From positions 1 to 38,320 of the forward strand of contig NZ_VOSW01000090.1 in NCBI RefSeq assembly GCF_009690905.1: a stretch of DNA of 38,320 nucleotides, in the 5' to 3' direction. Both the position numbers and the translations under genes were made by a program. This DNA is from Paraburkholderia madseniana. GTDB taxonomy: Bacteria > Pseudomonadota > Gammaproteobacteria > Burkholderiales > Burkholderiaceae. The notes under the pieces are model-generated. The model searched no databases. It had not been told where the DNA came from and worked only from the letters and a program-made list of their open reading frames with translations. Positions 25,193 through 33,016 of this stretch are shown piece after piece; positions within the stretch are counted from its first letter, which is position 1; the number at the start of each line of letters is the position of its first letter.

Positions 25193-26353
25193 TCAGAATG
25201 CGTGACGCATCCCCACCGTGACGGCCACTTGCGTATTCGACGACGAAGGCGAGAGCGTGTTGATCATGGCATGCGAGAGCACGGAATCAGCCGGTGCGCC
25301 GTGCACGTTCTGATAGACACCTTCAAGATAGAAGTCGGTGCGCTTGCTGATCGAATAGTCGGCCTGAAGCATCCCCGTATTCCATCCCGGCGACGAGCCG
25401 TTATAAGCGCCATGCGTGTAGGTATACGCGCCCGACAAAGTCAACGCAGGCGTGAGCGCGTACTTGACGTTCGCTTCGTAGTTGTCGAGGCGCAGCGAGC
25501 CACTCAGGGTTCCGGCAGAAGCGTCGTTCGCACCGAGGTAAGTGCCGGTTCCGAACGAGAAAACACCCGACGCGTTGTCCATCTGCGTATGGCTCCACAC
25601 CAGGCCAACGGTGGCCGGTCCGAACGTGTAGTTGCCACCCAGCGACCAGATACGCTGGCGCTGCGCAAGGAAGTTCGCGCTGGTGTCCCCCGTGGTAACA
25701 GCGCCGCCTGCGCTGCCTGCGTTGTTCAATTGCAGGTATCCGGCAGCAAGATTGACGGGCCCTTGCGCATAGGAAACACCGAAGCCGTATGAACGGTTGT
25801 TCGCGAAGCTGCCTGCCTTATTGCTGAAGGCATACATCGTTTCGAATGTGACGCCGCTGAACGTCGGGCTCGTGTACTTGACCGTGTTGTTGAAAACGAC
25901 CGAATTGCCAGCAAGGTTGTCGTTTTCGAACGGATGCGCAGCCATGTTGCCACCCCACGTGTTGAACTCCGCCGTGAGCGGACCGACGAGGTCGTTCATC
26001 ACATCAAACTGGCGGCCGAACGTCACCGTACCGTATGGATCGCTTTGCAAGCCGACCCACGCCTGAGAGCCGAAACCATCGCCGGAGAAAGCCTGGGCGC
26101 CGTTATTCAAAAGGAATCCCTGCTCCAGCTTGAAGACCGCATGCAAGCCGCCACCGAGATCTTCCGAACCCTTGAGACCGAAGACCGTGTTTTGCGTCGA
26201 ACTGGTTACTTCCTGCCAGTTGCTATGTCCGCCCTGATTGTTCGTGTAGATCAATCCTGCGTCAATGAGACCATAGAGCGTCACGCTGCTTTGCGCATGC
26301 GCCGAAATAGCAAAGGCGCCGGAAAGCGCGACCACGAGTAGAGACTTTTTCAT
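25193..26353 (-). CDS. Gram-negative porin
   Basis: 386-residue general porin of the betaproteobacterial family. It has a signal peptide ending SAHA before QSSVTLYG, followed by GLKGSEDLGGGLHAVFKLEQGF, FGRQFD and YEANVKYALTPAL strands, and a C-terminal MRHAF with the terminal phenylalanine. It is a trimeric 16-stranded outer-membrane channel; substrate cannot be told. It differs clearly from the porin at 6421-7557 although both share the family ends. It stands alone between a LysR gene and a region of gene remnants. Confidence 0.92.
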   Translation of the reverse strand: MKKSLLVVALSGAFAISAHAQSSVTLYGLIDAGLIYTNNQGGHSNWQEVTSSTQNTVFGLKGSEDLGGGLHAVFKLEQGFLLNNGAQAFSGDGFGSQAWVGLQSDPYGTVTFGRQFDVMNDLVGPLTAEFNTWGGNMAAHPFENDNLAGNSVVFNNTVKYTSPTFSGVTFETMYAFSNKAGSFANNRSYGFGVSYAQGPVNLAAGYLQLNNAGSAGGAVTTGDTSANFLAQRQRIWSLGGNYTFGPATVGLVWSHTQMDNASGVFSFGTGTYLGANDASAGTLSGSLRLDNYEANVKYALTPALTLSGAYTYTHGAYNGSSPGWNTGMLQADYSISKRTDFYLEGVYQNVHGAPADSVLSHAMINTLSPSSSNTQVAVTVGMRHAF

Positions 26354-26761
26354 ACCTGTTGGCTCCGTGATTTAGCGGTGATGGACGTAATCAATTGTGT
26401 GCGCTCGACTCCCACTGGCTAGCGCGTTGGCCGCCAACAGGATCTACGGACGCATAGGCAACGGATAGGCAACGCATTCGCAGGCCGGCGCCGTGCGAAT
26501 TGCGAAAACATCCGATATTGTTTGTTGATTATTGCGTGTGGCGCATTGAATAACGTGTCGATAGCGCGTGCTGACTACAGCATGGTTTTCAATTGAATTA
26601 CACAGGCGCATCTTGCGAGGCGCTGCCGAAAACGAACAGTGCAATCATATGACGGCGAAAATAAATTCCGCGTCAAAAATAAAAAATTGCGTGGTGCGAA
26701 AAGAACACGCAAATGGCACGTTCAGAAGACGTGCCGCATCAAGCGAAAAAGGTGCGCATGC
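26354..26761. other. Porin upstream region, no gene recognised
   Basis: 408 bases containing the porin promoter side, a GTTGG-CCG-CCAAC palindrome (26426-26438), and an AT-richer stretch (about 26500-26720) with poly-A runs. Short open frames here have no family resemblance. It borders the GntR relic. Confidence 0.5.
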
Positions 26762-26893
26762 TTATCGCCACGCTTGAGTAAACTCCCCCACCACGCACGC
26801 GAGATGCGCCTGCATCGCATCGCGCGCCGCCGCCGGATCGCGGCCCATGATGGCAGCAAAGATACGCTGATGATCTTCCTGTGAGGCCGCACG
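26762..26893 (-). pseudogene. C-terminal remnant of a GntR/FadR-type regulator
   Basis: About 44 residues before a TAA stop read EDHQRIFAAIMGRDPAAARD then AMQAHLACVVGEFTQAWR, the last helices of an FCD ligand domain (the EHxxIxxAIxxxDxxxAxxxMxxHL pattern). The DNA-binding domain and most of the FCD domain are missing. The resemblance stops at about 26893, where MFS-like sequence on the other strand begins. Confidence 0.75.
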
Positions 26894-26900
26894 CATCGCC

Positions 26901-27095
26901 GGCATTTTTATCACCACGTTTACCGGGGTCATGCTGGCGATCACAAAGGGTTCGTTAGTGATTCCGCTGATGGTTGCGGGCTCGCTATGCGTGGTCGGTG
27001 CCCTGTCGTATCTGTTCGTTGTCGGTAAGGTCGAACCGTTACCTTCACTCCCACGCGTCCGAACGGCAAAGATTGCCGGACACGAAGCCGCTTGA
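26901..27095 (+). pseudogene. C-terminal remnant of an MFS transporter
   Basis: 64 residues ending in TGA: GIFITTFTGVMLAITKGS, then LVIPLMVAGSLCVVGALSYL and FVVGKVEPLPSL. Two hydrophobic segments and the charged tail are typical of the last membrane helices of an MFS sugar-acid or metabolite transporter (ACS type). No start or upstream segments remain. The piece abuts the tail of a GntR regulator on the opposite strand, so an internal deletion probably fused the 3' ends of two genes. Confidence 0.75.
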
Positions 27096-27232
27096 ACAAC
27101 AACATCGGGACCGCCGGGTTGAACCTCGTGTTCATCTGGCCCGGGTTACGCAAGAGCGTGTTCCACAATCAGCAATTGCGGCCATAATGGGGCAGAAACT
27201 TTTGTTAGAAACTTCACCCCGATGTAGCCAAT

Positions 27233-28450
27233 ATGACCGAAACACGCGTTAGCCCGCTGCGCAAATTTGCCGATTTCGTTCGCGAGCAGCGGACGCGCCT
27301 GACCGCGCAATGGATGAAAACCGTTTTCGGCGATGTCGACCTCGTCGAAGCGGACAAGCTCACCTATCAACAGCTCGCCGATCACTTGCCGGACCTTCTC
27401 GAAGGACTATGCCTTGCGCTCGACGTCGAAGATCTCGAACGCGTCGAGCCGGCGATCGAACGCGATGCGAGAAAACACGGCCTGGTCCGCTGGCGTCAGG
27501 GCTACCGGATCGAGGAACTCGTGCGCGAACTCGATCTGTTCCATCAGGTGCTCGCTGACGCGCTGGAAGAATTCGCCGACCAGGACAGCACGTTCACGCG
27601 CCGCCATGAAGGACGGGCGCGGCGCCTGATCGCGGAAACACTCAGCATGGTGACGCTCACGTCGATCAAGGAGGTGGTCAGCGAACGGGACCGCAAGATC
27701 GATGAGTACACCGGCAGGCTCGAGCGCGCCAATCACGAACTGACGCTCAAGCAGCGCCTGGTCAGCGATCTTTACGAGTCACGCATGCAGATCACCCGCA
27801 GCGTGGTCCACGATCTGCGCAATTTCCTGAACGCGTTTTCGATTGCGCTGCAACTGATCGAACGGGCGCCTTCGAAGGCCGATATGGCGCTGACGCTGGC
27901 CAACCGGCAAGCCTCGGACATGAAGCAACTCGTCGACCAGATGGTCGAGTACTCCGTTGTGCTCGGCGACGGCACGCCGAACACATTCGAGCCGGTTGAG
28001 CTGCATGCGCTTTACGATGAGCTCGTCGCCTCCTCGCGCCCGGCCATCGAGGCCAAAGGACTGAAGTTGCGCACAGTGTTCGATCCGGCGCTATCCGTCG
28101 TCACGTCCAGTCGTCTCAAGCTTAAGCAGATTGCCGTCAATCTGCTCTCCAACGCCACGAAGTACACGAAGTCCGGCGAGATCGAACTTGCCTTCGCCAT
28201 GGCCGATGCGGAGCACTGGTCGATTCGCGTGTCGGATACCGGCGTGGGCATCGCACCTTCGGACGCGAACCGCGTTTTCGACGAATTCGAGCGTGCTGCA
28301 GGCGACGATATTCCTGGCACGGGCCTCGGTCTCGCGATCGTCAAGGAGCTTTGCCGCGTGCTGAACGGTCAGATCGATTTTGCGTCACACGAAGGCGTTG
28401 GGACGACGTTCGAAATCCGGTTCCCGCTCGTGCTGGCCGAAGCCGAATAA
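27233..28450 (+). CDS. Soluble histidine kinase with RsbRD-like N-terminal domain
   Basis: 405 residues with no membrane segment. Residues about 15-150 resemble the RsbRD N-terminal sensory domain (REQRTRLTAQWMKTVFGD, YRIEELVRELDLFHQVL). A short coiled region (about 148-185) leads to a HisKA-type segment with His193 in SVVHDLRNFLN. An HATPase domain follows, with N-box NLLSNATKYT (303-312), DTGVGI (335-340) and GTGLGL (362-367). It should be a cytoplasmic sensor kinase of general-stress type. No response regulator or anti-sigma partner is next to it, so its partner lies elsewhere. Ribosome site is weak. A stem-loop follows the stop. Confidence 0.82.
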   Translation: MTETRVSPLRKFADFVREQRTRLTAQWMKTVFGDVDLVEADKLTYQQLADHLPDLLEGLCLALDVEDLERVEPAIERDARKHGLVRWRQGYRIEELVRELDLFHQVLADALEEFADQDSTFTRRHEGRARRLIAETLSMVTLTSIKEVVSERDRKIDEYTGRLERANHELTLKQRLVSDLYESRMQITRSVVHDLRNFLNAFSIALQLIERAPSKADMALTLANRQASDMKQLVDQMVEYSVVLGDGTPNTFEPVELHALYDELVASSRPAIEAKGLKLRTVFDPALSVVTSSRLKLKQIAVNLLSNATKYTKSGEIELAFAMADAEHWSIRVSDTGVGIAPSDANRVFDEFERAAGDDIPGTGLGLAIVKELCRVLNGQIDFASHEGVGTTFEIRFPLVLAEAE

Positions 28451-28461
28451 CCCCCTGCCGG

Positions 28462-28483
28462 CATCCGGCGCCAGAACCGGATG
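28462..28483 (+). terminator. Stem-loop after histidine kinase gene
   Basis: CATCCGG and CCGGATG pair across an 8-base loop shortly after the stop codon; moderately T-rich sequence follows (ACATTTTAATTA). Confidence 0.5.
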
Positions 28484-28918
28484 ATCAGTACATTTTAATT
28501 ATTACGATTAACAAACGAATATATTTAACTTCGTAATAAATACTCGATTAACTCACACGGGCGCCACGCCCCGACTGGCCCGCTCTCACGCGACTTCAGC
28601 ACAATTTCCCGAAGTTGCAATTACGGAAATCCGGTACATCCTTGACAAACGCCAGTGGCGTCACCTATTTTTCATCTGCCGCCAATATACGAATTTCCGA
28701 TTGCGGAAATATGCCACGAAAAGAACCGGAATATCCAAATCGGATATTTAGTTATTCTACGCATACTGCATAGAGATCTGAATCTATGCGCTTTGAAGTA
28801 AGTTGGTCTCACCGCTGCAAGCCGACGATGCATCGCTAATATTTCGAACTCCGATATATTTTCATCGGCGCTAGCGGCCTTTGTGAAACGGTATCTGAAC
28901 CCACCACCAAGGATAGAG
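28484..28918. other. AT-rich, palindrome-rich spacer upstream of the S10 peptidase gene
   Basis: About 435 bases, much richer in A+T than the surroundings, without a gene. It contains ATTTCCG/CGGAAAT (28693-28699, 28704-28710), AATATCC/GGATATT (28730-28736, 28742-28748) and GCATAGA/TCTATGC (28768-28774, 28783-28789). Related TTCCGA and ACGGAAAT words occur nearby (about 28630-28700). It should hold the promoter of the peptidase gene and possibly several protein-binding sites, or leader hairpins. Confidence 0.6.
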
Positions 28919-30766
28919 ATGAAACGAGACGAGCGTCTTTCCGGCAATAGCCAATATCGCCACAGCAGGCTGCCGGGTCTGGGAACGGGCCTGGGAACAT
29001 TAACGGTCGCGATCCTGCTTCTCGGCGGATGCGGCGGAGGGGACGGCGGTTCGTCCTCCGGCACGGCTGTGAGCATGCAGCAGACCGCAGCGAATCAGCA
29101 ACTCAGCGCACAGGCCGCCGCGCAGTCGCAAGCGCCAACGGCCAATCAAACCTATCTCGACCCGGTCGCCTATTCGGGGAATGCCACAGATGGCCTCGCA
29201 CCGGCTCAGGCCTCCGAAAAAGCTGCAGTCATGCATTACCAGTGGACCCAAGGCAGAACACCGATCAACTACACCACCACGACCGGCCATTTGACCGCCA
29301 CCGACTCGAGCGGCAACCCCGAAGCCACGATGTCCTATGTCGCGTACACCGTGCCGAGTACGAACGGCTCGCCGCGACCTGTCACGTTCGTCTACAACGG
29401 CGGCCCGGGGTCCTCTTCCATCTGGCTGCGGCTCGGGTCGTTCGCGCCGACGCGGGTCGCCACGCCCGACCCGGTGTTCGGGAACTGGCCGAATTATCCG
29501 CTCGTCGACAATAAGGAGAGCCTGATCGACACCACGGACATGGTCTTCATCGACCCGCCTGGAACAGGTCTTTCCGAGGCGATTCTGCCGAATACGAACC
29601 AGAAGTACTGGACGACCGACGCGGACGTCAACATCATGCGCGACTTTATCCAGCGCTATCTGACGGTCAACAGCCGCAGCAGCTCGCCGATTTATCTGTA
29701 CGGCGAGTCGTATGGCACGCCGCGCACCGACATGCTCGCATTGGCACTCGAATCGGCCGGCGTGCATCTGACCGGCATCGTCCTTCAGTCTGCAATCCTG
29801 AACTATTTCGCGGATGCGATCGAGGCCGTCGCCATCACGAACTCGACGAGCGCGCTGGCATTGGATACGGATACGCTGGCCGGTTATTTCCCCGGCTACG
29901 CGGAAGTCGCGGCTTACTACAACCAGGTGTCGCCGGCGCCGCTTAATCAGGACCTTTACGCATACCAGGCAAGCCTGTTCGTCACGAACGAATACAACAA
30001 GTTCAGGCGGTATTCGCAATCGTGGGTGCTCAGTCAGCTCGGCATACCGGACGCCCTGGGTACGCCGGTGTTTCCCAATGCCAAAACGCTTCAGTCGTGG
30101 ACCTTGCCATCCAGTTTGACCGTGCAGGCGCTGCAAGGCTACTTCGGCGCCAACCCGTTCTCGACGAGCCTCATACCTGGCACGACGATCGGCCGGTACG
30201 ACGGACGCGTGTCATTGCCGAACTCGGATCCGCGTCTGCAAAACGACGGGGACCCGTCCGACATCCTGATCTCCCAGCCGTTCACCACGGCTCTGGCTAC
30301 GCAGATGCCTGACTACCTGGGATACACAGCGCCGAACGCGACCTATTTGCCACTGAACGACAACATCATCCAGGTATGGGATTTCTCGCATGATGGCCAA
30401 CCCCTGCCCGACACGATTCCGGATCTGCTGGGCGCGCTGACGCTCAACCCGCAATTGAAGGTACTCGCGGAAAACGGCTTTCATGATCTCGCCACCCCGT
30501 TCTTCAATACCGAGAAGCAACTGGCACGGCTGCAGACGGTACCCGGTCTGAATCCGGACTTGCAGGTCAACTTCTTCCAGGGCGGGCATATGACCTATCT
30601 GGATGACGTCGCCCGTCCGCTGATGAAACGGGATCTGGTGCGGTTCTACCGCGGCACGCCGCTTCCGGATGCGCTCGCCCTCTGGACGCTGCCGCCGCCG
30701 TGGCGCGACGAGAGCCCCGCCAGTCAGCCGACCGCTACTGCCACGGCGCAAGCCATGGCACCCTGA
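28919..30766 (+). CDS. S10-type serine carboxypeptidase-like lipoprotein
   Basis: 615 residues. A hydrophobic signal ends in a lipobox LLLGGC with Cys38, followed by a Gly/Ser/Gln linker to about residue 80. The catalytic domain has NGGPGSSS (160-167), nucleophile Ser264 in GESYG, probable acid Asp523 in GFHDLATPF and His557 in GGHMTYLD, the order of the S10 carboxypeptidase family. It is probably anchored to the outer membrane and acts in the periplasm or at the surface on peptides or acyl substrates. ATG 28919 is chosen because AAGGAT lies upstream; an ATG in frame at 28883 would spoil the signal peptide. A small exported gene follows 50 bases downstream on the same strand. Confidence 0.85.
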   Translation: MKRDERLSGNSQYRHSRLPGLGTGLGTLTVAILLLGGCGGGDGGSSSGTAVSMQQTAANQQLSAQAAAQSQAPTANQTYLDPVAYSGNATDGLAPAQASEKAAVMHYQWTQGRTPINYTTTTGHLTATDSSGNPEATMSYVAYTVPSTNGSPRPVTFVYNGGPGSSSIWLRLGSFAPTRVATPDPVFGNWPNYPLVDNKESLIDTTDMVFIDPPGTGLSEAILPNTNQKYWTTDADVNIMRDFIQRYLTVNSRSSSPIYLYGESYGTPRTDMLALALESAGVHLTGIVLQSAILNYFADAIEAVAITNSTSALALDTDTLAGYFPGYAEVAAYYNQVSPAPLNQDLYAYQASLFVTNEYNKFRRYSQSWVLSQLGIPDALGTPVFPNAKTLQSWTLPSSLTVQALQGYFGANPFSTSLIPGTTIGRYDGRVSLPNSDPRLQNDGDPSDILISQPFTTALATQMPDYLGYTAPNATYLPLNDNIIQVWDFSHDGQPLPDTIPDLLGALTLNPQLKVLAENGFHDLATPFFNTEKQLARLQTVPGLNPDLQVNFFQGGHMTYLDDVARPLMKRDLVRFYRGTPLPDALALWTLPPPWRDESPASQPTATATAQAMAP

Positions 30767-30815
30767 CTGAACTGACGCGATGTGCCTCGTTCGCGATACT
30801 CTATTCACTCAATCA

Positions 30816-31220
30816 ATGCGAGTCATCATGTCCCTTTTCGATATGTTGCGGCGTGTCTCACCGTTGATCGTCCTCGGCTGCTTTATTGGCAGCGCGCATG
30901 CGTTACCGCCGCAAGCGGTAGCGCCGGCGACGCCGCCAAACGGGGCCAGAGGAGTCGACGGTCCGTTCTTTCCTCAAAACCGTGCTGCTCCCGTCACGCC
31001 GTCGACCGGCACGGCACTGCAGCAGGAAGCCCAGCAGCGGCTTGAAGCGCGACTGGGGGCGAACACGGCCCTCAGCAATGGCGCCGCGGTCACGAAAACG
31101 CAGGCTCAGACCGCGGGGCTCGGCTACGTCGCCAAGCACTTCGATCAGATCGACACGAGCCACAAAGGAAGTGTGACCATGAGCGACGTCAGACAGTATC
31201 TGCAGCAACAGGGCCGGTAG
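30816..31220 (+). CDS. Small exported EF-hand-like protein
   Basis: 134 residues. The signal peptide runs through SPLIVLGCFIGSAHA, followed by a Pro/Ala/Gly-rich mature N-terminus. Near the C-terminus HFDQIDTSHKGSVTMSDVRQ fits an EF-hand loop (D-x-S-x-K-G-S-x-T-x-x-D), though position 5 is Lys, so calcium affinity is doubtful. Starts at 30780, 30816 and 30828 are all in frame and none has a good ribosome site; 30816 gives the most normal signal peptide. It follows the S10 lipoprotein gene closely and may be co-expressed. A strong hairpin lies 53 bases after the stop. Function unknown. Confidence 0.65.
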   Translation: MRVIMSLFDMLRRVSPLIVLGCFIGSAHALPPQAVAPATPPNGARGVDGPFFPQNRAAPVTPSTGTALQQEAQQRLEARLGANTALSNGAAVTKTQAQTAGLGYVAKHFDQIDTSHKGSVTMSDVRQYLQQQGR

Positions 31221-31272
31221 CGGCCGGCCATTGGTCAAAGGCGTGCCTTCTCTGGAGGACCGCATTTGACAA

Positions 31273-31301
31273 GCGCGAATGGCCGCTCCGGCCATTCGCG
31301 C
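31273..31301. terminator. Perfect 13-bp stem-loop between convergent genes
   Basis: Arms 31273-31285 and 31289-31301 are perfectly complementary around CTC, followed by GTTTCGTTT. It lies between the EF-hand-like gene and the convergent membrane protein gene. Confidence 0.8.
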
Positions 31302-31308
31302 GTTTCGT

Positions 31309-31704
31309 TTACCTCGCCGCGACGTTCCCGCCAGTCGGCAAACAGTCGCCCATTGCGCCGCCGCGGTCGCTCAGTCCACGCATCACAACTTCGGACGACT
31401 TGCCGTCACGTCTCGCCAATTCGGCGAGGTCGAGCAACGCTGCGTATTTCGCCGAACAGTCCTGTTCAGGTTCAATCGCTCGGTGCACAGCCGGTGTTTC
31501 GGTGCTTGCGACGCCCTCACCGACTGCAATCGCCATCCCTATTGCGACGATCATCGTTGCCAACACACCTACCTTCCATAGCGTCCGTGTGCGTACCGCG
31601 TTGAAACGTGGCCGCAGTGGATGAGCACTTCCCTGCTCGCTCTTCCACTGCGGACCGGTCCGGCCGGCCTCCTCGCCGGTTCTCACTCGCACGTTTTCAC
31701 TCAT
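31309..31704 (-). CDS. Small single-pass membrane protein
   Basis: 131 residues. A basic, hydrophilic N-terminus (1-44) precedes one membrane segment (about 45-64, VGVLATMIVAIGMAIAVGEG). The likely periplasmic tail has two cysteines (Cys83, Cys121) that could form a disulfide. I do not recognise the family. Its ATG overlaps the TGA of the upstream repeat-protein gene (ATGA at 31701-31704), so the two are translationally coupled and probably act together. It converges on the EF-hand-like gene. Confidence 0.7.
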   Translation of the reverse strand: MSENVRVRTGEEAGRTGPQWKSEQGSAHPLRPRFNAVRTRTLWKVGVLATMIVAIGMAIAVGEGVASTETPAVHRAIEPEQDCSAKYAALLDLAELARRDGKSSEVVMRGLSDRGGAMGDCLPTGGNVAAR

Positions 31705-32663
31705 GACCAGTGCGCCGGCACCCACACATGCCCCACCCAGTGCCCCGGCACCCACACGACAGGGCGCGGTGCAGGAGCCATATAGACAACACGCGGCGCG
31801 ACATACACAGCAGGCGGCGGGGGCGGCGGAACGTAGACAACCGGAGGCGGCGGCACATACACAACCGGCGGCGGAACAACGACTGGAGGCGGTACGACAA
31901 CAACCGGCTTCGGTGCAACCACCACCGTCGTGCTGCCCGTCGTGACGACGCCGGTAGTCGTGACCGTTCCGCTCGTCGTCACGGTGTTGCCATGCGTGCC
32001 CGTCGTGCTCGTCGATGTCGTCACGACGCCCGGTGCTACACGCGTTGCCGTGCCGGAATGATTGACGGTTCCGCCATCAGACCCGGTCACCGTGCCGGAA
32101 CGTGAGCACGACGCGCCCGCGCAGTTAGTCGATGCCGAGTGGTTGACCGTGTTGCCGTTCGAGCCCGTGACCGACCCGGATGACGAATACTGGCCGGGCG
32201 CGGTTTTGGTCACATCGCCTGAGGTCGTAGCTGTTTTACCGTCCGGTCCGGTGAGGGTGCCGGTGTGCGAACACGTGCCGCCCGCGCAGTTGGTGTCGCC
32301 GGCGTGCTGGACCTGGTTGCCGTAGCGTCCGGTCGCGGTGCCCGAATTCGAGAACTGGCCCGGCGCGTTGCGGGTCACCGTGCCGGTGTTGGTCGCCACG
32401 CCGCCGTAGGGGCCGGCCACGCCGCCAGCATGCGAACAGCTACCGCCGCCACACGAGCCGTAACGCGCGCCGTTATAGGTGCCACGCGACGTGTAGGCGG
32501 TGCCGTGCTGCGACCAGGCGAAAGCGGAAGCGCTGCTGAGCGCGAGCACGGTAACGGTTGCGGTGAGCGCGAGCTTGCGCAGCGCGCCACGTACGGATGC
32601 GGCGGGCGTCACGGAGGCAGGGGAAGCGGCGGTGGCTGCGACGACGAACGAACAGTTTTTCAC
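31701..32663 (-). CDS. Exported protein with three 55-residue repeats and WVPGHW tail
   Basis: 320 residues from a GTG start at 32663, chosen because AAGGA lies 7 bases upstream; another GTG at 32690 is in frame. The signal segment is long (about 25-48, LALTATVTVLALSSASAFA). Then come three consecutive repeats of exactly 55 residues beginning at Cys71, Cys126 and Cys181. Each opens with a Cys-rich motif of the CAGGTCSHTG type and contains APGQxSxSGxxTGxxGN. After a Thr/Val/Gly stretch the C-terminus is proline-rich (PPPVVYVPPPP) and ends VWVPGHWVGHVWVPAHW, two copies of a W-V-P-x-H-W motif found in exported YXWGXW-type proteins. Probably a periplasmic or surface protein. Translation is coupled to the downstream membrane protein. 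Confidence 0.75.
   Translation of the reverse strand: MKNCSFVVAATAASPASVTPAASVRGALRKLALTATVTVLALSSASAFAWSQHGTAYTSRGTYNGARYGSCGGGSCSHAGGVAGPYGGVATNTGTVTRNAPGQFSNSGTATGRYGNQVQHAGDTNCAGGTCSHTGTLTGPDGKTATTSGDVTKTAPGQYSSSGSVTGSNGNTVNHSASTNCAGASCSRSGTVTGSDGGTVNHSGTATRVAPGVVTTSTSTTGTHGNTVTTSGTVTTTGVVTTGSTTVVVAPKPVVVVPPPVVVPPPVVYVPPPPVVYVPPPPPPAVYVAPRVVYMAPAPRPVVWVPGHWVGHVWVPAHWS
31959..32453 (-). repeat. Three in-frame tandem repeats of 165 bp
   Basis: Coding repeats of 55 codons each (32453-32289, 32288-32124, 32123-31959). The third has diverged most: it lacks the GQ(F/Y)S motif and has become Thr-rich. DNA-level identity is clearly lower than at protein level, so the duplication is not recent. 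Confidence 0.75.
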
Positions 32664-32826
32664 GGTATGTCCTTCTTGATTTCGGGCCACTTCTGCTCAC
32701 TGCGGCGTGGCGACAAACGGACTATAGAAGGACGCCTGGATTTAATCAGCAGCGAAGATATGTCACCCTGTTTCACCATGACAGAGGCCCGCTGGGCAAC
32801 GCTTTGCGGGCGATTCGGAGGCGCCG

Positions 32827-32844
32827 TGACATAAGCTGACATAA
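32827..32844. promoter_or_regulatory. Tandem TGACATAA direct repeat, Pho-box-like
   Basis: TGACATAA occurs at 32827-32834 and 32837-32844 in a divergent intergenic region of about 350 bases, upstream of a metallophosphoesterase gene. The half-site resembles the PhoB site CTGTCAT, but with an A at the third base of TGTCAT and a 10-base rather than 11-base period. The rest of the intergenic region shows no other clear signal. Confidence 0.4.
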
Positions 32845-33016
32845 ATTGTTTCAGGGCAGGCTCCGCCCGTGTCGCGCATGGGGCGCAAGCGCGTCAGCAG
32901 GCCAGCTTCGACACCGCCACGACACTTTTCCGAAATTCGCATGTCGTAGGGTTCGATGAACGCAACGGCGAAAGCCGCTTGCGTATCCCCCGCTTACTCT
33001 TCCTCAAGAGGTGCTC

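Noticed and set aside
29000..30136. 378-codon minus frame opposite the S10 peptidase
   Set aside because: Shadow of a gene with intact lipobox and catalytic triad.
31959..32453. Possible CRISPR-like or minisatellite array
   Set aside because: The repeats are three in-frame coding units of 165 bases inside a signal-peptide protein, without spacers.
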